Notes: generated by a model from the sequence alone, not told the origin. A DNA stretch of 51,128 nt from an uncultured Blautia sp. (GCA_934364795.1 CAKRMK010000021.1:1-51128); one strand, 5' to 3'; positions 17,164 to 26,365 are shown, counted from the stretch's first letter. Translations and numbers: made by a program.

Positions 17164-17253
17164 AAAACATGGATTTTCTTCCTGAAACAATTCTTTTTGA
17201 AATGTAAACAAATTGTGAAAAGTCGAATTTTGTAATCCAATCACAGGAAAGTA

Positions 17254-17262
17254 TGGTATAAT
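17254..17262 (+). promoter_or_regulatory. Extended -10 promoter of the GH18 gene
   Basis: TGG-TATAAT (17254-17262). No good -35 is present at 17 nt. The start is 56 nt upstream of the ATG at 17318. Confidence 0.5.
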
Positions 17263-17317
17263 GAAAAACAACTGTGAGAAGCAGTATACAGACTTTTACT
17301 GAGAGGATATTTAATAT

Positions 17318-18985
17318 ATGAAAAGAAAGATTAACCCTGTAATCGTGGTATGTCTTTTGATTGCAGTAGTTGCAGTTCTGGGAATTGCGACTACACTGAT
17401 CATGCGTCATATTCCAACGAAGAAGCAGATGGATCTAACAGAATATTATGGTCAGACAGAAGATGGAGAGGGAGTTATTATCATTGGTACAGAGATTTTG
17501 GAACAGCGTGCAGCAATGTCCGGTGGTGAACCTTATCTGCCTGTAGATGTGGTAAACAGTTATCTGAATCAGCGTTATTACTGGGACGAAGAGGGACAGC
17601 AGATTCTTTATGCGACTCCGTCAGAGCTGACTTACACTGCTGCGTCCACAGAGGCGGGAGGAGATGTGTGGCTGAAAGATGGTACACCATATTTAAGTCT
17701 TGATTTTGTAAAGAAATATACGGATCTGGATACCAGCGTATATCAGCAGCCTGACAGAGTTGCGATTCAGAAGGATTTTTCAGATATATCTGTTGTGACT
17801 GCACAGAAGAATACCTATGTACGTTACCGAGGTGGAATCAAATCCGAAGTCCTTACCAAGGTAAATAAAGGGGACAATCTGATTTTTATGGCAGAGCTTG
17901 AAAACTGGCTTCAGGTTGCTACCTGGGATGGATACATTGGCTATGTGGAGAAGAAAAGTGTAGGCCAGGTTCAGCAGATCAGTATGGACAGAGCAGCAGT
18001 GGGAGAAGCCTATACGTATCTTACCATGGATGAACCGGTGAACCTGATCTGGCATCAGGTAATGTCCACAGATGCAAATGCGGGCCTGTCCGATGCGATT
18101 GCAAATATGACCGGAGTAAATGTGATTTCACCTACCTGGTTTTATGTTTCTGACAATAACGGTAATATTATTAATAATGCAACAGCAGATTATGTTGCCA
18201 CAGCCCATGAAAGAGGACTGAAGGTTTGGGGACTTGTAGATAATTTTACACAGGATATCACTACATATGAAGTGTTATCCAGAACAAGCTCCAGACAGAA
18301 TCTGATCACACAGCTTATTGGTGCTGCCACAGGTGCGGGAATTGACGGAATCAATGTGGATTTTGAGCAGCTTAGTGAAGAAGTTGGGGTTCATTTCCTG
18401 GAGTTTTTGCGTGAGCTTTCTATTGAGTGTCATAAGAATAATCTTGTTCTGTCAGTGGATAATCCGGTTCCGGAGGATTTTACCAGTCATTATGACAGGG
18501 CAGAACAGGGAAGGGTTGTGGACTATGTAATCATTATGGGATATGATGAGCACTATGTAGGTTCTGAAGAAGCTGGTTCTGTTGCTTCTCTTCCATGGGT
18601 AGAGAAGGGAATTCAGGATACTATTGCACAAGTTCCGGCGGAACGAGTGATCAATGCGGTTCCGTTTTACACCAGACTGTGGAAAACAGAGGCAGGAAGT
18701 CTGTCCAGTGAGGCTATTGGAATGGACACAGCCCAGGATGTTGTAAATACCAACAATGCACAGGTGTACTGGGACAGCGATGTAAGCCAGAACTATGGCA
18801 GCTTTGAGAAGGATGGATGTACGTATCAGATCTGGATTGAAGATGCACAGTCTATTGCCGCCAAGGTACAGCTGGTGCCTAAGTATGGTCTTGCAGGTGT
18901 GGCTGCATGGAAGCTTGGATTTGAGAACAGTGGTATCTGGCAGGTAATCACAGATAATCTATCCACAACTTCAGAGGCGCAGTAA
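17318..18985 (+). CDS. Membrane-anchored GH18 glycosidase with SH3b domain
   Basis: A 555-residue exported protein. One N-terminal membrane segment (about 8-29) is followed by a copper-amine-oxidase-N-like region (about 60-140; YLPVDVVNSYLN, YLSLDFVKKY), a bacterial SH3 domain (about 155-215; VRYRGGIKSEVLTKVNKGD) and a glycoside hydrolase 18 barrel (about 235-545). The GH18 active-site motif DGINVDFEQL is intact, with Glu350 as the expected acid. Related YaaH/SleL-type proteins cleave cortex peptidoglycan in spores. The neighbour cwlD is a spore-cortex gene, so a role in spore or cell-wall peptidoglycan is likely, though an extracellular chitinase-like role cannot be ruled out. No signal peptidase site is obvious, so it probably stays membrane-bound. 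Confidence 0.87.
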   Translation: MKRKINPVIVVCLLIAVVAVLGIATTLIMRHIPTKKQMDLTEYYGQTEDGEGVIIIGTEILEQRAAMSGGEPYLPVDVVNSYLNQRYYWDEEGQQILYATPSELTYTAASTEAGGDVWLKDGTPYLSLDFVKKYTDLDTSVYQQPDRVAIQKDFSDISVVTAQKNTYVRYRGGIKSEVLTKVNKGDNLIFMAELENWLQVATWDGYIGYVEKKSVGQVQQISMDRAAVGEAYTYLTMDEPVNLIWHQVMSTDANAGLSDAIANMTGVNVISPTWFYVSDNNGNIINNATADYVATAHERGLKVWGLVDNFTQDITTYEVLSRTSSRQNLITQLIGAATGAGIDGINVDFEQLSEEVGVHFLEFLRELSIECHKNNLVLSVDNPVPEDFTSHYDRAEQGRVVDYVIIMGYDEHYVGSEEAGSVASLPWVEKGIQDTIAQVPAERVINAVPFYTRLWKTEAGSLSSEAIGMDTAQDVVNTNNAQVYWDSDVSQNYGSFEKDGCTYQIWIEDAQSIAAKVQLVPKYGLAGVAAWKLGFENSGIWQVITDNLSTTSEAQ

Positions 18986-19025
18986 GAATTCTGCCTTTTA
19001 TTTATACGAAAGATAATCAATGCTA

Positions 19026-19075
19026 AAAACACTCTCTGAAACATATACTGAACTGTATATACCAGGGGGTGTTTT
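19026..19075 (+). promoter_or_regulatory. Hairpin enclosing the cwlD ribosome binding site
   Basis: AAAACACTCTCTG (19026-19038) pairs over 13 positions, with two G-U pairs, with CAGGGGGTGTTTT (19063-19075). An inner stem ATATAC / GTATAT (19043-19048, 19055-19060) is also present. The AGGGGG ribosome binding site of cwlD lies wholly in the right arm. It may be a translational lock, a partial terminator after the GH18 gene, or both. Confidence 0.6.
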
Positions 19076-19078
19076 GCG

Positions 19079-19768
19079 TTGAAAAAGCATTGGATGGAAT
19101 TGGTTATGGGATGTCTTCTGCTTATTGGATTTTACTGTCTTTCCAGGCAGGCGGCTGAAGTCACAGTTGGAGTGAGCCCGAAAGAAATTATTGTGGTAGA
19201 TTGTGGCCATGGAGGGATAGATCCGGGAATGATCGGTATTGGAGGGCTTCTGGAAAAAGATTTTAATTTGTCTATAGGTCTGAAATTAAAGGAGGCTCTG
19301 GAAGAAAAAGGATATCAGGTAGTGATGACCAGGGAAACTGACACCGGACTTTATGAGGAGGATTCTAATAATAAAAAGGCACAGGATATGCAGAAGAGGA
19401 TCCTTTTAATGCAGGAGGTAAAGCCAGCACTGACGATCAGTATTCATCAGAACAGTTATGAGGATCCGGATATAAAGGGACCACAGGTATTCTTTTATAA
19501 GGATTCATCAGAAGGCGAGCGTCTGGCAAAGATTCTTCAGGAACAGCTGAATCAGAAACTGGATATACAGCGGCCAAGAGAAGCAAAGGGAAATACTTCT
19601 TATTATCTTCTGAAGCGCAGTCCAGGAGTACTGAATATTGTAGAATGTGGTTTCCTTACAAATCCGGATGAAGCCAAAAAGCTGGCAGATAAAGAGTATC
19701 AGAGTAAAATTGCAGAAGCGCTTACCGCTGGGGTAGAAGATTATTTAAACAATAATTCTCAACAATAA
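19079..19768 (+). CDS. cwlD: Germination/cortex N-acetylmuramoyl-L-alanine amidase CwlD
   Basis: A 229-residue zinc amidase (Amidase_3) with an N-terminal membrane segment (about 7-23). In spore formers CwlD cuts the peptide from muramic acid so that muramic-delta-lactam can form in the cortex. Zinc and catalytic residues are visible: His44 in VDCGHGG, Glu59, His123 in SIHQN and Glu189 in VECGFLTNPDE. The start is TTG 19079 behind AGGGGG, which is locked in a hairpin. It lies 93 bp after the GH18 gene. The single short catalytic domain with an anchor, and no wall-binding repeats, fits CwlD rather than vegetative autolysins. Confidence 0.9.
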   Translation: MKKHWMELVMGCLLLIGFYCLSRQAAEVTVGVSPKEIIVVDCGHGGIDPGMIGIGGLLEKDFNLSIGLKLKEALEEKGYQVVMTRETDTGLYEEDSNNKKAQDMQKRILLMQEVKPALTISIHQNSYEDPDIKGPQVFFYKDSSEGERLAKILQEQLNQKLDIQRPREAKGNTSYYLLKRSPGVLNIVECGFLTNPDEAKKLADKEYQSKIAEALTAGVEDYLNNNSQQ

Positions 19769-19776
19769 CTACGGAC

Positions 19777-19805
19777 TTTTCAGATACAGAAGATTCTGTT
19801 ATACT
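19777..19805 (+). promoter_or_regulatory. Promoter of the membrane-protein pair
   Basis: TTTTCA (19777-19782), 17-nt spacer, TATACT (19800-19805) with TGT just upstream. Confidence 0.55.
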
Positions 19806-19842
19806 GAACCCAAATACGTCTAAAGAGAGGAAATACAAACAG

Positions 19843-21828
19843 ATGGCAGGATGTATCTATCTGATTCTGGCAGTTATGATCGGTTGGAAAATTACCGGGA
19901 GCATTTTGTCAGAGCAAAAAATGAAAGAAAAAGGAATTACTGCTTTGTGGGTACGGTTTCCGGCAGCTTTTGGCTGTGGGATTCTTCTGCAGACCTGGGC
20001 TGTGTACATAGCAGCGTGGGTCCTTAGCGTGTACAAAGACACAAAGACTCCGTTATTTGGTGCCAATCTTCTGGTAATGGGAATTATTTTTGTTGTATTG
20101 GCAGTACAGTTTTATCAAAAAAAGAAAAAAGAAAAGGCACAACTTTTTAATTTTGCGGATAAAATACCACCTGTCAGAGAAACTATATTTTTTCTGATCC
20201 TTTTGTGTTTTATTACCTGGATTATGTTTTACGTGTTTCATTTTAAAAACGGGTATTTATATTCCGGTTTTTCCGTATTTGGGGATTATGCTCCTCATAC
20301 AGCAATGATGCGTTCTTTTTCAGCTGGAAATAATTTTCCTACCCAGTATCCGCATTTTGGCGGTGAGGATGTGAAATATCATTTTATGTTTCAGTTCTTA
20401 TCCGGAAACCTGGAATACCTGGGAATGCGTCTTGATATTGCCTATAACAGTGTAAGTATTCTGGCTCTCTGGTGCTTTTTTATGATGCTTTATTCCATAT
20501 CCCAGAGAATTACCGGGAAATTTGCAGCAGGTGTATTGTCTGTGATTCTGGTAATATTCCGAAGCGGAACTGCATTTTTTCAGTATGTATATGAACACTG
20601 GCAGATTGGCGATCTGTGGCAGACACTAAAAGAGAATACCAGTTTTATCGGATACTCGGCAAATGAAAACTGGGGATTGTGGAACTTTAACGTTTATCTG
20701 AATCAGCGCCATCTGGCATTTGGACTGATACTGGTTGCCATGGCTATGTGGATCTTCTGGGACTGGCTGGAAAAAGGATGTGCCCATGAGGAAAAAGGTA
20801 TAAAATGGCTGAAAGACCGTTTCTTTACCAAAGAGGCATGGAAATGTATCCAGCCGGAGATCGGACTGTTTGTGGGAATGATTCTGGGATTGTGTTCGTT
20901 CTGGAATGGGGCGGCAGTAATCGCCGGACTCCTTATACTTATGGGATTTACTGTATTTTCAGATGGAAAGCTGGATTATGCCATTACTGCCGTTGTGACT
21001 GTTGTATTTTCTATGCTTCAGTCCAGAATCTTTGTAAAAGGAAGCGTGGTTTCCCCTGCTTTCTATTTTGGCTTTCTGGCTGAAGAAAAAACACTGGGAT
21101 CTGTAGTCGCTTATCTGTTTGAAATCAGTGGATTTGTATTTCTTGGCGTAATTGTTCTGGTAATCTTTTTGAAACGGGAAAAAAGGGCAGCAGCAATCAG
21201 CATGTTGTTTCCAACTATTTTTGCTTTTGTAATGTCGCTGACACCAGATGTAAATGTAAATCATAAATATGTTATGATTTCCTATGCATTTCTCTGTGTT
21301 TTCTGGGCAGATGCAGTTATACGGCTGTGGTGTCTGAAAAAGCGTATTACGGGAAAACTTGTGGCAGTGCTTCTGACTTTGACGTTGACAATTACAGGAA
21401 TATATGATTTCGTGATAATATTAAGAGACAATGATTCCATGCACAGTGTAAGTATAAATATGGAAAGTGAACTGACCAGCTGGCTTGAGGAACACATGGA
21501 AAAGGACGATCTGATCCTGACACCGGAATACAGTATGAACGAAGTAACCATGTCGGGGGCAATGCTTTATCTGGGGTGGCCTTATTATGCATGGTCAGCA
21601 GGCTATGATACTTACTACAGGGCAGAACAGGCCAAGGAAATGTACACCGCAGATAACAGTGTGAAATTACAGGAATTGGTGGAAAAAGAGAATATTACCT
21701 ATATTCTATACGAAGAAGGAATGGAACTTGAAGGAGTAAGCTGCCGCGAAGATGTGATAGCACAGACTTACCCTCTGGTATATCATTCAGAAGATAGGAG
21801 AATCAGAATTTATGGAACAGAGCAATAA
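19843..21828 (+). CDS. Polytopic membrane protein, probable GT-C-like
   Basis: A 661-residue integral membrane protein with at least ten hydrophobic segments. After two to three helices comes an outside loop (about 145-185; FGDYAPHTAMMRSF, FPTQYPHFGGEDVKYHFMFQFLSG) with acidic and His residues. Multi-pass GT-C glycosyltransferases carry a similar loop after their first helices. The C-terminal ~130 residues (about 530-661) form a soluble domain with SWLEEHMEKDDLILTPEYS, resembling the C-terminal domain of such enzymes. I cannot assign a named family. The next gene overlaps its end by 17 bp and encodes a similar but DUF2298-type protein, so the pair may form one complex acting on a lipid-linked sugar (inference). 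Confidence 0.7.
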   Translation: MAGCIYLILAVMIGWKITGSILSEQKMKEKGITALWVRFPAAFGCGILLQTWAVYIAAWVLSVYKDTKTPLFGANLLVMGIIFVVLAVQFYQKKKKEKAQLFNFADKIPPVRETIFFLILLCFITWIMFYVFHFKNGYLYSGFSVFGDYAPHTAMMRSFSAGNNFPTQYPHFGGEDVKYHFMFQFLSGNLEYLGMRLDIAYNSVSILALWCFFMMLYSISQRITGKFAAGVLSVILVIFRSGTAFFQYVYEHWQIGDLWQTLKENTSFIGYSANENWGLWNFNVYLNQRHLAFGLILVAMAMWIFWDWLEKGCAHEEKGIKWLKDRFFTKEAWKCIQPEIGLFVGMILGLCSFWNGAAVIAGLLILMGFTVFSDGKLDYAITAVVTVVFSMLQSRIFVKGSVVSPAFYFGFLAEEKTLGSVVAYLFEISGFVFLGVIVLVIFLKREKRAAAISMLFPTIFAFVMSLTPDVNVNHKYVMISYAFLCVFWADAVIRLWCLKKRITGKLVAVLLTLTLTITGIYDFVIILRDNDSMHSVSINMESELTSWLEEHMEKDDLILTPEYSMNEVTMSGAMLYLGWPYYAWSAGYDTYYRAEQAKEMYTADNSVKLQELVEKENITYILYEEGMELEGVSCREDVIAQTYPLVYHSEDRRIRIYGTEQ

Positions 21829-24100
21829 AGAAATAACCAAAACACAAAAGAATAAAACCGCACTGATAATTAAGGTCGTGCTTGCAGTGTTGCTTCTGGC
21901 TTCCTCTGCATATCTTTTGAAAAGTGATGTATGGACATTCTGGACCTGGTGGCTGCTGGCCGGAGTAATGGGATTTGTGGCAATGCCGGTAACCGGCCGT
22001 CTGTTTGGCCGCTTTGAGGATAAGGGCTGGATTTTTTCCAAGGTACTGGCAATTGCAGTTACAGGATATATTACCTGGTTTCTGGTATCCATTAAATTAC
22101 TGCCTTTTGGCACAATTACCTGCGTTGGTGTTACCATAGCCTGTGCGTTAATCTGTTTCTTCCTTCTTAGGAAACAGTCAGGAAAGAAAATTGAATGTTT
22201 TCCTGTGGAAAGTATATCTTTAATTTACTGGGAAGAGCTTTTGTTTTTTGTGGCTTTTCTTATTTGGACATATGTGGCAGGTTTCAGACCGGCTGCCTAT
22301 GGAACAGAAAAATTTATGGATTATGGTTTTATGGAAGCTATGATGAGAAGTACCAGCCTTCCGGCAACTGACATCTGGTATTCCCAGGGACGTATTAATT
22401 ATTATTATGGTGGACAGTATTTTGCTGTATTTTTAACAAAGCTGTCCCACACAAAAGTTGAGCTTACCTATAACCTAATGCGTACCTTTGTGGCCGGACT
22501 TGCGTTTGCAATGCCATTTTCTCTTGTTTATCAGATGATGGCAGACCGGATGAAGGGACAGCAAAAAAGCGAAAGAATCAGGAAAGGACTTCCCTATATC
22601 TCCGGATTTACAGCAGGAATAGCTGTATCAATTGCTGGAAATATGCATTATGTTATCTATGCGGTCATCATTCCATGGATAGAAAAGCTGACGGGACAGG
22701 AAGTAAGCAGCTACTGGTTTCCGGATGCAACCAGATATATCGGGTACAATCCATACCGGGAAGAGGATCGAACGATCCATGAATTTCCCTGTTATTCTTT
22801 TGTGCTTGGAGATCTTCATGCCCATGTAGTAAATATTATGTTTGTTCTTCTGGTAATAGCACTTTTGTACGTTTGGTTAAGAGGTGTCCGGAAGAAAACA
22901 GTACCGGCAGAGACATCTATGAAAGATGGAAACTTCTGGAAAGAACAGCTTCTTATGCCTCATCTTCTGGTGGTAAGCATTCTTCTGGGAATGTTTCAGT
23001 GGACAAATTTCTGGGATTTTGTCATTTATTATGTGGTAACTTTGGGAACAGTGCTGTTTGCAAATATCATACGATTCCCGGGAAAGATAAAGAAAATAGT
23101 GACAGTGACGGTTGCACAGATGGTAGAGATTTATCTGATTGCATATGCGACAGTGATTCCATTTACCATACAGTTTGATACCATGGTGGATGGTGTTGCA
23201 CTGGCGAAATATCATTCTTATTTTTACCAGCTTCTGGTATTATGGGGACTTCCTGCAATTCTTGTGATTACCTTTGTGATCGCGATGCTCTGGGAAAAAC
23301 TTCGTAAAATGGAGAATAAGAGTCTTTACCGTCTTATGAAATCAGTACGCACCGCAGATCTGTTTGCTGTTATTATGGGCCTTTGTGCCATTGGTCTGGT
23401 GGTAATTCCGGAGATTGTGTATGTCCGTGATATTTACGAAAATGGAAATGCGAGAGCAAATACCATGTTTAAGCTGACTTATCAGGCATATATTATGTTT
23501 GCTCTGACTATGGGATACGCAATTTACAGACTTCTGGCAGTCACAAAACAGAAAATATTTAAGATGATTTCCGGAATCTGTCTGTTTTTCCTGATCTGGA
23601 CAGTGGGATATTTTGGAAGAAGTGTTACCTCCTGGTGTGGAAATGTACTGGATCCGTCAGGATATCAGGGACTTTATGCTCTTGGATATCTGGAAACAGA
23701 TTTTTCGGAGGATGTATCTGCCATTAAGTGGCTGAAAGAAAACATCAAGGGTGCGCCAGTGGTTCTGGAGGCAAATGGAGACAGTTACAGTGGATATGAA
23801 AGAGTATCTGCATCTACAGGACTTCCGACTATTCTTGGGTGGTATGTTCATGAATGGCTCTGGAGAAATGATACCGATGATCTGAACCAGAAACGGGCGG
23901 ATGTAGAAACGATATACACTTCCCAGGATGAAAATCTGATTTGCTCCCTTCTTGGGGAATACCATGTTTCTTACATTTTTGTAGGCTCCAAGGAACGGGA
24001 GAAATATGAAGATTCACTGAATGATACCATGCTTCAGAGTCTGGGAACAGTAGTATTTTCTGATGAGACTTCCGGTACTTATATTGTACAGGTGGATTGA
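21812..24100 (+). CDS. DUF2298-type polytopic membrane protein, probable GT-C-like glycosyltransferase
   Basis: A 762-residue membrane protein with about 12 or more helices. Features of the DUF2298 family are visible: FMDYGFMEAMMRSTSLPATDIWYSQ, then INYYYGGQYFAVFLTKLSH, and HEFPCYSFVLGDLHAHVVNIMF, giving conserved Asp, Tyr and His in outside loops. The C-terminal soluble part (about 630-762; AIKWLKENIKGAPVVLEANGDSYSGYERVSASTGLPTILGW, split across strands) is also family-like. Function is not established; the fold suggests lipid-linked sugar transfer. Overlap by 17 bp with the preceding related protein implies coupled synthesis in similar amounts. The promoter of the next gene overlaps its stop codon. 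Confidence 0.78.
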   Translation: MEQSNKEITKTQKNKTALIIKVVLAVLLLASSAYLLKSDVWTFWTWWLLAGVMGFVAMPVTGRLFGRFEDKGWIFSKVLAIAVTGYITWFLVSIKLLPFGTITCVGVTIACALICFFLLRKQSGKKIECFPVESISLIYWEELLFFVAFLIWTYVAGFRPAAYGTEKFMDYGFMEAMMRSTSLPATDIWYSQGRINYYYGGQYFAVFLTKLSHTKVELTYNLMRTFVAGLAFAMPFSLVYQMMADRMKGQQKSERIRKGLPYISGFTAGIAVSIAGNMHYVIYAVIIPWIEKLTGQEVSSYWFPDATRYIGYNPYREEDRTIHEFPCYSFVLGDLHAHVVNIMFVLLVIALLYVWLRGVRKKTVPAETSMKDGNFWKEQLLMPHLLVVSILLGMFQWTNFWDFVIYYVVTLGTVLFANIIRFPGKIKKIVTVTVAQMVEIYLIAYATVIPFTIQFDTMVDGVALAKYHSYFYQLLVLWGLPAILVITFVIAMLWEKLRKMENKSLYRLMKSVRTADLFAVIMGLCAIGLVVIPEIVYVRDIYENGNARANTMFKLTYQAYIMFALTMGYAIYRLLAVTKQKIFKMISGICLFFLIWTVGYFGRSVTSWCGNVLDPSGYQGLYALGYLETDFSEDVSAIKWLKENIKGAPVVLEANGDSYSGYERVSASTGLPTILGWYVHEWLWRNDTDDLNQKRADVETIYTSQDENLICSLLGEYHVSYIFVGSKEREKYEDSLNDTMLQSLGTVVFSDETSGTYIVQVD

Positions 24101-24126
24101 CAGAATTTCCTGACAGGTGGTATAGT
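24097..24126 (+). promoter_or_regulatory. Promoter of sua5-rpiB
   Basis: Perfect TTGACA (24097-24102, overlapping the stop codon of the preceding gene), 18-nt spacer, TATAGT (24121-24126). Confidence 0.7.
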
Positions 24127-24165
24127 AAATTTTACAGGTAAATTTATTGAGAAAGCTGGATTAAG

Positions 24166-25230
24166 ATGAAAGCAGAGATAGTAGCCATGACCGCACAGGC
24201 AATTGATGAAAAAGCAATTGCCAGAGGCGGAGAAATATTAAAAAAAGGAGGTCTGGTGGCATTTCCTACAGAGACTGTGTATGGTCTTGGAGGAAATGCA
24301 CTGGATCCCATGGCATCCAAAAAAATATATGCAGCAAAGGGAAGACCTTCTGACAATCCGTTGATTGTACACATTGCTGAAATAGATGCCCTTGCGCCTA
24401 TTGTGAAGAGTGTACCAGAGAAGGCGAAAATTCTTGCCAAGAAATTCTGGCCAGGTCCTCTTACCATGATATTTGAGAAATCAGATCTGGTTCCCCTTGA
24501 GACAACTGGTGGGCTGCAAAGTGTAGCTGTACGTTTTCCAAGTGATCCTATTGCAGCAGCTCTGATCAGAGCTGCTGGCGGATATGTGGCAGCTCCAAGT
24601 GCCAATACTTCAGGAAGGCCAAGTCCTACCACTGCACAGCATGTGGAGGAAGATCTTGGAGATGCAATTGACATGATCATAGATGGGGGTGCTGTGGGAA
24701 TCGGACTGGAATCTACGATTGTGGATTTTACAGAAGAAGTGCCTGTTGTATTGCGTCCAGGCTATATTTCCCTTGAAATGCTTCAGCAGGTTCTTGGAGA
24801 TGTAAGAATGGACAGAGGACTTATTAAGCCCGACAGCAATATCCATCCCAAGGCTCCCGGAATGAAATACCGTCATTATGCGCCAAAGGCAGACCTTGCC
24901 ATTGTGGAAGGGGATACAGATGAGGTTATCCGTGCTATCAATGAGTTTGTAAAAGAAAATCAGCGGGCGGGTCTTCAGTCTGGTATTATTGCAACGGAAG
25001 AAACAATTTCCAGGTATCCCCAGGGAATTGTGAAATGCATTGGAAGCAGGGCAGCAGAGGAGACAATTGCACATAATCTGTATGAAGTTCTGCGAGAATT
25101 CGACCAGTGCCAGGTGAGCAAAATTTATTCAGAGGCATTTTACACTCCGAGAATGGGACAGGCAATTATGAACCGGCTTCTTAAAGCAGCAGGACATAAA
25201 ATAATAAACGTAGGGAGAGACGAGAAATGA
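24166..25230 (+). CDS. sua5: L-threonylcarbamoyladenylate synthase (Sua5 type)
   Basis: A 354-residue enzyme that makes threonylcarbamoyl-AMP from threonine, bicarbonate and ATP, the first step of t6A synthesis at position 37 of ANN-decoding tRNAs. The N-terminal YrdC domain (about 5-205) has GGLVAFPTETVYGLGGNAL, KIYAAKGRPSDNPLIVH, the GPLTMIFEK segment and APSANTSGRPSPT. The extra C-terminal Sua5 domain (about 225-354; PGMKYRHYAPKADL at the junction) distinguishes Sua5 from the shorter TsaC. It overlaps rpiB by 4 bp. The ribosome binding site is weak; ATG 24187 is a possible alternative start. Confidence 0.93.
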   Translation: MKAEIVAMTAQAIDEKAIARGGEILKKGGLVAFPTETVYGLGGNALDPMASKKIYAAKGRPSDNPLIVHIAEIDALAPIVKSVPEKAKILAKKFWPGPLTMIFEKSDLVPLETTGGLQSVAVRFPSDPIAAALIRAAGGYVAAPSANTSGRPSPTTAQHVEEDLGDAIDMIIDGGAVGIGLESTIVDFTEEVPVVLRPGYISLEMLQQVLGDVRMDRGLIKPDSNIHPKAPGMKYRHYAPKADLAIVEGDTDEVIRAINEFVKENQRAGLQSGIIATEETISRYPQGIVKCIGSRAAEETIAHNLYEVLREFDQCQVSKIYSEAFYTPRMGQAIMNRLLKAAGHKIINVGRDEK

Positions 25231-25661
25231 GAGTAGCATTAGGTTGTGATCACGGTGGATTTGAACTGAAACAGGAGATTATCAAGTATCTGGAAGAAAA
25301 ACAGATCGAATATAAGGATTATGGATGCCACAGTACAGAATCTACAGATTATCCTATTTATGCGAAGAAAGTCGCACATGGAATTCTGGACGGAGAATGT
25401 GATCTTGGAATTCTTGTATGTGGAACCGGAATTGGAATTTCCATTACAGCAAATAAGATTAAAGGAATCCGTGCGGCAGTGTGCACAGACTGCTTTACAG
25501 CGGAAGCTACCAGACTTCATAATGATGCCAATATCCTGGCACTTGGAGGCCGCGTGGTAGGTCCTGGACTTGCAGTGAAAATTGTGGATACATTTTTAAA
25601 TACTCCTTTTTCAGGGGATGAGAGACATATCCGCAGAATTGCCCAGATTGAAACTGAATAA
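25227..25661 (+). CDS. rpiB: Ribose 5-phosphate isomerase B
   Basis: A 144-residue RpiB/LacAB-family isomerase that interconverts ribulose 5-phosphate and ribose 5-phosphate in the pentose phosphate pathway. Motifs are CDHGGFELK near the N-terminus (phosphate and ring-opening residues), DYGCHSTESTDYP, and the active-site Cys65 in CGTGIGISI, followed by HNDANILALGGR. Full family length. It starts within the sua5 stop (ATGA), so it is translationally coupled. A 13-bp tandem repeat array follows it. An allose-phosphate specificity is possible in the family, but no allose genes are near. Confidence 0.93.
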   Translation: MRVALGCDHGGFELKQEIIKYLEEKQIEYKDYGCHSTESTDYPIYAKKVAHGILDGECDLGILVCGTGIGISITANKIKGIRAAVCTDCFTAEATRLHNDANILALGGRVVGPGLAVKIVDTFLNTPFSGDERHIRRIAQIETE

Positions 25662-25705
25662 ATGAGAAAAAACAATAAGAAAAAAGATACAAAAAAGATA
25701 AAAAA

Positions 25706-25809
25706 GATATAAGACAAAGATACAAAACAAGGATATAAAACAAAGATACAAGACAAAGATACAAAACAAGGATACAGAACAGGGATGCAAAACAAAGATA
25801 TAAAACAGA
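25706..25809. repeat. Minisatellite: eight 13-bp units upstream of comEB
   Basis: Eight consecutive 13-bp units of the form GATAcAAaACAAa, starting at 25706, 25719, 25732, 25745, 25758, 25771, 25784 and 25797. Degenerate units extend further left. The last unit ends inside the comEB ribosome binding site. It is purine-rich on the plus strand and should be unstructured as RNA. Confidence 0.9.
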
Positions 25810-25820
25810 GGAGAGCCGCT

Positions 25821-26354
25821 ATGGAAAATACAAGTCATAAGCAGATAGATCCAAGGGCAGTATCTGCCCAGAGCCATAAAAGAGATGGATATCTTACCTG
25901 GGATGAATATTTTATGGGGGTTGCCATGCTTTCTGGAATGCGTTCCAAAGACCCGAATTCACAGGTAGGGGCATGTATTGTCAGTGAGAATAATAAGATC
26001 CTTTCCATGGGCTATAACGGTTTTCCAAAGGGATGCTCTGATGATGTGTTTCCATGGGCGAGAGAGGGGGAACCTCTTGACACCAAATATCTGTATGTGA
26101 CACACAGCGAGCTGAACGCCATATTAAATTACCGCGGAGGAAGTCTTGAAGGTGCCAAAATGTATGTGACACTTTTTCCGTGTAATGAATGTGCCAAGGC
26201 TATTATCCAGGCGGGAATCAAAACACTGGTTTATGACTGTGACAAATATGCCAGTACCCCGTCAGTGGTGGCTTCCAAACGGATGCTGGATGCAGCCGGG
26301 GTGCGCTATTACCAGTATACGAGGACAGGAAGAGAAATTTTACTGAATGTATAA
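25821..26354 (+). CDS. comEB: dCMP deaminase-family protein (ComEB)
   Basis: A 177-residue cytidine/deoxycytidylate deaminase-fold protein, probably turning dCMP into dUMP for thymidylate synthesis; the family is named after the Bacillus comE locus, where it is not needed for DNA uptake. The start at MENTSHK is set by AGAGGAG 7 nt upstream. The zinc site is complete: His and Glu in THSELNA and the PCNEC pair in LFPCNECAKAI. DEYFMGVAMLSGMRSKDPNSQVGA is typical of dCMP deaminases. The ribosome binding site directly abuts a 13-bp tandem repeat array. No separate promoter is seen, so it is probably transcribed with sua5-rpiB. Confidence 0.92.
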   Translation: MENTSHKQIDPRAVSAQSHKRDGYLTWDEYFMGVAMLSGMRSKDPNSQVGACIVSENNKILSMGYNGFPKGCSDDVFPWAREGEPLDTKYLYVTHSELNAILNYRGGSLEGAKMYVTLFPCNECAKAIIQAGIKTLVYDCDKYASTPSVVASKRMLDAAGVRYYQYTRTGREILLNV

Positions 26355-26365
26355 AAATTCCATAC

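Noticed and set aside
25507..25877. Minus-strand frames with repeated Cys/Phe/Val peptide
   Set aside because: They are the translation of the 13-bp minisatellite. The repeat keeps several frames open without meaning.
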